This document shows positions 60,446 through 64,000 of a stretch of 64,000 bases of DNA, piece by piece. The position numbers and the translations under genes were made by a program. Origin of the DNA: JADJLQ01 sp038251405 (GTDB lineage: Bacteria; Bacteroidota; Bacteroidia; Chitinophagales; Saprospiraceae); contig JBBSBH010000016.1 in the NCBI GenBank assembly GCA_038251405.1, forward strand, positions 32,031 to 96,030, in the 5' to 3' direction. Below the pieces are notes generated by a model. It was not told the DNA's origin and did not search any database. It worked only from the letters and a program-made list of their open reading frames with translations. Numbering within the stretch: the first letter of the stretch is position 1; each line of letters begins with the position of its first letter.

Positions 60446-61810
60446 ATGAAAAATTTAATTATTCCTAATTTACCAGACCCAATTGGCAAAAGAATAGTGG
60501 TGATCGGCGGAGGATTTGCAGGAATTGAATTTGCAAAAAAAATATCCACTAAATACTATCAGGTAGTGCTATTAGATAAAAATAACTACCATCAGTTTCA
60601 ACCACTTTTATATCAAGTGGCCACAGCTGGAATAGAACCCAGTGCTATCTCCTACCCTTTTAGAAAATTATTCCAAAACAAAGATAATTTTCACTTTAGA
60701 GTAGCAGAGGTTACTCGGGTAAATACAGATTTGCAAGAGCTGAGTACATCTGTAGGTCAAATTAAATATGACATTTTAGTGCTAGCCATGGGCGCTACTA
60801 CTAATTTCTATGGTAATTCGCTTCTCGAAAAAACAAGTTTCAAACTAAAATCTACCACTGAGGCTCTCAATTTCCGGAATTCTATTATCAGAAAATTTGA
60901 GGAAGCATTGCTTACCTCAGGCGAAAATGAACGACAACCCCTGCTCAATTTTGTAATTGTGGGTGGTGGCCCTACGGGTGTAGAAGTTTCAGGTGCTTTA
61001 GCTGAGATGAAAAGCCATATTCTCCCAAAGGACTATCCTGAGATGGATTTTAGCAAAATGAATATAGATTTAATAGAAGGATCGGATCGGATACTAAGCT
61101 CTATGAGTATAAACTCCTCGAATAAAGCAAAAGAATACCTTGAAAAATTTGGAGTCCAGGTTACTACCGGTGTTACCGTAACATCTTATGATGGTGAAAC
61201 GATTACACTATCCGATGGCAGTTTTAAACATGCAAAAACCGTTATGTGGGCTGCCGGGATAAAACCAGTAACTATTGAAGGAATCACACCATCTGCTTTT
61301 TTGCCAAATAAGCGATTGAAAATAGATCAGTTTAACAGGGTAGCCGGATTCAATAATCTTTTTGCCTTGGGAGATATGGCTGCCACTGAAATTGCCTTGC
61401 CTCAAGTCGCCCAGGTAGCTATTCAGCAAGGCCGCCGACTTGCCAGAAATCTAAATGTTGGCACTTCTGATTTGAGCAAGTGGAAAGTTTTTAAATATCG
61501 TGATCTTGGATCCATGGCGACCGTTGGAAGAAATAAGGCGGTTGCTGAAATATTTGGATTGAAATTTCACGGATTTTTAGCCTGGTTTGTTTGGATGTTT
61601 ATCCATTTAATCTCGATATTGGGAGTAAAAAACAGGCTGCAGACTTTCATTAATTGGGCATGGAATTATTTTACTTATGATCAGTCTTTGAGATTGATGA
61701 TTATTACTCAAAAAGATACCACAGATACCTCCATTAGCCAGGAAACAAAAGTCGATAATTTCGAGTCAAAGCCACCGATTCAGAAAAAGTTACTGGAAAC
61801 AGCTGTCTAG
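60446..61810 (+). CDS. ndh: Type II NADH:quinone oxidoreductase
   Basis: A 454-residue membrane-bound, non-proton-pumping NADH dehydrogenase. The FAD site VVIGGGFAGIEFAKKI (about 16-31), the NADH site NFVIVGGGPTGVEVSGALAEM (about 168-188), ALGDMAA (about 309-315), and the quinone-region LPQVAQVAIQQGRRLARNL all match. The C-terminal hydrophobic part (WFVWMFIHLISILGVKNRLQTFINWAWNYFTYDQSLRLMI) anchors it to the membrane, as in this family. It feeds electrons to the quinone pool. Confidence 0.92.
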   Translation: MKNLIIPNLPDPIGKRIVVIGGGFAGIEFAKKISTKYYQVVLLDKNNYHQFQPLLYQVATAGIEPSAISYPFRKLFQNKDNFHFRVAEVTRVNTDLQELSTSVGQIKYDILVLAMGATTNFYGNSLLEKTSFKLKSTTEALNFRNSIIRKFEEALLTSGENERQPLLNFVIVGGGPTGVEVSGALAEMKSHILPKDYPEMDFSKMNIDLIEGSDRILSSMSINSSNKAKEYLEKFGVQVTTGVTVTSYDGETITLSDGSFKHAKTVMWAAGIKPVTIEGITPSAFLPNKRLKIDQFNRVAGFNNLFALGDMAATEIALPQVAQVAIQQGRRLARNLNVGTSDLSKWKVFKYRDLGSMATVGRNKAVAEIFGLKFHGFLAWFVWMFIHLISILGVKNRLQTFINWAWNYFTYDQSLRLMIITQKDTTDTSISQETKVDNFESKPPIQKKLLETAV

Positions 61811-61855
61811 AAATCAGTAAAATTTTAAGCCATCAAACCTTATGCGTTATAGGAA

Positions 61856-63751
61856 TCAGGCATAAGCTCGTTCATTTATCTTCTCCATGTAATTTATAAA
61901 AGCTCGATTTACTACTCTGTTTCCTCCGGGTGTAGGATAGTTTCCTGAGAAATACCAATCCCCGGTATGGTTTGGACATGCATCATGCAGCCCTTCCAGA
62001 CTTTGATATATTAACTCGACTTCAATATCAAGTTCTTCAGGCTTTACTATGCGGCCAATTTCTGCAGAGATCTCTTCCGGCGTAAACTCCTGGTACAAAG
62101 CACGTACTTCATTGGTCACCTCTTCCTTAACTTTTTTCTCCTGGGCTTTACACCTCTGGTATGCCTCGTGCAATAGATATTCTTTTTTATTCTTTTTGAG
62201 TAACTCTACCAGTGCCTGAAAGGCTACAAACTCTGACATTTTAGACATATCGATTCCGTAGCAATCAGGGAATCGAATCTGAGGACACGAAGAAATAATA
62301 ATGATCCGGCGAGGTTTTAGTCGTGCTAAATTGCGAAGAATGCTATTGCGCAAGGTGGTCCCCCTCACTATACTATCATCTATCAATACTAAAGTATCTA
62401 TATTATTTCTTACTATGCCATAAGTCACATCATATACATAGCCCACCATTTCATTCCGGATTTCTTCATCGGCAATAAAAGTCCTGAGCTTTTCATCCTT
62501 GACTACAAGCTTTTCTATACGAGGTCTCCAGGTCATTATTTCATTGATTTTTTCAGGTGTCAATGATTTTTCAGCTAGTAGAGCTTGTCGCTTATACTCA
62601 TCTATATTTTTCTGAAGGCCTTCAATAAATCCGAAAAATGCGGTCTCTGAAGTATTGGGTACATACGAAAATACGGTATTGGCGAAATCATAATTTACCG
62701 ATTTCAAAACCGGTTCTACTAATTGCTCACCTAGTTTTTTCCTTTCCAAATAAATATCTCTGTCAGTGCCCCGGGAAAAATAAATTCTTTCAAAAGAGCA
62801 GGCCTTGCGCTCTGGGATTTCATCTACGAATGGGACCTCAGATACATGCCCATTTCGTTTCATGATGAGGGCATGCCCTGGCTTTAGTTCCTTTACATAT
62901 TTAGCAGAAACGGTCAATGCTGTCTGAATAGCGGGGCGCTCAGAAGCCATGGCCACTATCTCGTCATCTTCGTACCAATAAGCTGGCCTTATTCCATGTG
63001 GATCCCGAATCACAAAAGCATCACCGTGGCCAATCAACCCTCCCATTACATATCCACCATCAAATTTTTTACAAGCGCGTTTTAGCAAACGCTGAATATC
63101 GAGATTTTCGAAAATAAATTGATTCACTTCTTCATTGGTATAGCCATCTGGTTTGTACCAGTTGAATAAACGCTGGACTTCATCATCCAGAAAATGGCCT
63201 ATCTTTTCCAGGATGGTTACCGTATCAGATTTCTCTTTAGGATATTGACCAAATGAGACTAATTCAGCAAATAACTCATCTACATTGGTAAGATTAAAAT
63301 TACCAGCTAATACCAGATTTCGGCTGATCCAATTATTCTGCCGAAGAAATGGATGAACTGTTTCTATAGTATTGGCGCCATGAGTACCATATCGCAAATG
63401 ACCCATGAGTACTTCGCCTGTATAGGGCATATTGCGTCTTAGCCAGGCAGGATCATTAAGTAATTTAGGGTTCAGATTGCGAAAATTATTGAAGACATCG
63501 TGAAAAAGATCTGCGAGATAATTTACACTATTGCTTCGCTTACGGCTGATATATCGTTTTCCTGGTTCTGCATCAAGTTTTATAGTCACCAGACCAGCCC
63601 CATCCTGACCCCGGTTGCGCATTTTTTGCATGAGGAGCTGGAGTCTATAAACTCCGTAGAGCGCTGTTCCATATTTTTCATGATAGTACTCAAGCGGCTT
63701 TTTGAGTCGGATCACCGCTAGACCACATTCGTGTTTAATGCTATCACTCAT
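61856..63751 (-). CDS. Amidophosphoribosyltransferase-like protein (long PurF homologue)
   Basis: A 631-residue protein, about 120-150 residues longer than standard PurF. The N-terminal class II glutaminase begins with HECGLAVIR (Cys9, so eight residues would have to be removed to free the nucleophile) and has RNRGQDGAGLV and GHLRYGTHG. The phosphoribosyltransferase half has TLVLIDDSIVRGTTLRNSIL (PRPP motif). Extra sequence lies between and after these domains. Bacteroidota often carry this long paralogue. Either it is the purine enzyme or a specialised relative; not decided. Confidence 0.85.
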   Translation of the reverse strand: MSDSIKHECGLAVIRLKKPLEYYHEKYGTALYGVYRLQLLMQKMRNRGQDGAGLVTIKLDAEPGKRYISRKRSNSVNYLADLFHDVFNNFRNLNPKLLNDPAWLRRNMPYTGEVLMGHLRYGTHGANTIETVHPFLRQNNWISRNLVLAGNFNLTNVDELFAELVSFGQYPKEKSDTVTILEKIGHFLDDEVQRLFNWYKPDGYTNEEVNQFIFENLDIQRLLKRACKKFDGGYVMGGLIGHGDAFVIRDPHGIRPAYWYEDDEIVAMASERPAIQTALTVSAKYVKELKPGHALIMKRNGHVSEVPFVDEIPERKACSFERIYFSRGTDRDIYLERKKLGEQLVEPVLKSVNYDFANTVFSYVPNTSETAFFGFIEGLQKNIDEYKRQALLAEKSLTPEKINEIMTWRPRIEKLVVKDEKLRTFIADEEIRNEMVGYVYDVTYGIVRNNIDTLVLIDDSIVRGTTLRNSILRNLARLKPRRIIIISSCPQIRFPDCYGIDMSKMSEFVAFQALVELLKKNKKEYLLHEAYQRCKAQEKKVKEEVTNEVRALYQEFTPEEISAEIGRIVKPEELDIEVELIYQSLEGLHDACPNHTGDWYFSGNYPTPGGNRVVNRAFINYMEKINERAYA

Positions 63752-63773
63752 GCTTTGGTTGGATCTTGAGGTA

Positions 63774-63781
63774 CAAAGGTA
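63774..63781 (-). promoter_or_regulatory. Promoter element upstream of the PurF-like gene
   Basis: The minus strand reads TACCTTTG, a strong match to TAnnTTTG, 22 bp before the ATG at 63751. Confidence 0.55.
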
Positions 63782-63860
63782 ACCGAGATAATGGGAACTG
63801 TGGTATAGAATAAGAAAATATTTGAAAAATCTTCATATGATACATTAATTCTAAATTACT

Positions 63861-64000
63861 TAGGGTCTGCTGAGAAACTCCTAACATATTAAGGAATAAA
63901 GATATAGAAGGTTAACTTGTGATAACAAACGCAAGGAAAAATGGCGATAGCAAGGAAAAGCCGTGCATCTAAACGGAGATATCTAAGTCAAAATCAATTA
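63861..64000 (+). mobile_element. Left end of an insertion sequence (runs past the window)
   Basis: At 63861-63880 the DNA reads tagggtctgctgagaaactc, which resembles the terminal inverted repeat of IS elements whose ends read agggtctgctgaaaaa. About 60 bp further, a transposase-like frame opens. The decamer gcaaggaaaa occurs twice (63931-63940 and 63950-63959). The right end is outside the window, so family (IS1182/IS5-like suspected) and completeness are open. Confidence 0.5.
63941..64000 (+). CDS. Transposase N-terminus (3' end outside window)
   Basis: An ATG at 63941 opens 20 codons to the window edge. The end, RRYLSQNQL, matches the beginning of DDE transposases that start with a Tyr-x-Ser-x-Asn-Gln-Leu-Thr segment. 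The preceding residues are basic. Too short for firm assignment, but it fits with the terminal repeat upstream. Confidence 0.45.
   Translation, partial: MAIARKSRASKRRYLSQNQL

Noticed and set aside
60301..60549. 82-codon minus-strand open frame across the NDH-2 start
   Set aside because: Overlaps the NDH-2 start on the other strand and has no protein-like features.
1..64000. tRNA, rRNA, CRISPR array, tmRNA or RNase P RNA
   Set aside because: Intergenic regions were read for T-loop sequence, repeat-spacer periodicity and known RNA signatures; none was seen.

Overview
This window is AT-rich chromosomal DNA from a member of the Bacteroidota, most likely a Saprospiria- or Chitinophagia-like lineage (the class is inference). 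Several things support this: a partial GldB gliding lipoprotein, a PorD/DUF4835 protein, two proteins with type A type IX secretion (T9SS) sorting domains and one with a gliding-type C-terminal domain, an Rpb6-like omega subunit beside CoaBC and BamD, a RecQ with the extra C-terminal domain usual in this phylum, absence of Shine-Dalgarno leaders, and promoter-like TAnnTTTG elements. No rRNA, tRNA or CRISPR array was seen. One insertion sequence begins at the extreme right edge.

Layout. 1-5.2 kb: end of gldB, a 2-oxoglutarate oxygenase, tatA, an OmpH/Skp chaperone, rpiB and a lipoprotein amidohydrolase. 5.2-11.3 kb: efp-accB-accC, an MsbA-like ABC exporter, a T9SS cargo protein and purN. 11.3-14.6 kb (minus strand): bamD-rpoZ-coaBC-porD. 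14.6-16 kb: a 1.4 kb gene-poor stretch holding decayed reading frames and a strongly foldable segment. 16-24.3 kb: CBS protein, GH3 enzyme, thrS, two tandem dodecins, zinc-ribbon and TPR proteins, DinB, hpt and an M28 peptidase. 24.5-31.3 kb: an ECF sigma factor with a small partner, MscS channel and DUF3078 protein; then a GntP permease, HMA protein and two tandem rhomboids. 31.4-38.2 kb: an alpha-oxoamine synthase facing a fatty-acid-hydroxylase-like protein, a site-2 protease, acyl-CoA dehydrogenase and a KdsD-type isomerase. 38.4-49 kb (plus strand): recQ, aroQ and then a lipid cluster. 49-64 kb: a large gliding-type surface protein, asnS, a TrpB2-like enzyme, T9SS cargo, an esterase plus a divergent Nramp-like transporter, DUF2147, a minimal kinase, a Tat-signal Dabb protein, NDH-2, a PurF-like enzyme and the IS end.

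The most interesting system is the cluster at 41.2-49.0 kb. It holds a serine-palmitoyltransferase-like enzyme, a GNAT-fold protein resembling the bacterial ceramide synthase, and a NAD-dependent epimerase/dehydratase-type protein resembling the 3-ketoceramide reductase. Between these lie a HisC/CobD-like PLP enzyme, a CDP-alcohol phosphotransferase and a small nucleotidyltransferase. Together they read as a route to ceramide plus a CDP-activated, probably amino-containing, phospho-headgroup. The headgroup chemistry is inference. A second alpha-oxoamine synthase paired with a di-iron hydroxylase-like gene at 31.4-34.0 kb may also serve long-chain base or sulfonolipid metabolism.

A striking architectural trait is that 8 of 11 convergent gene pairs end within 0-5 bp of each other or overlap. 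Many transcripts must therefore terminate inside, or be complementary to, the opposing gene.
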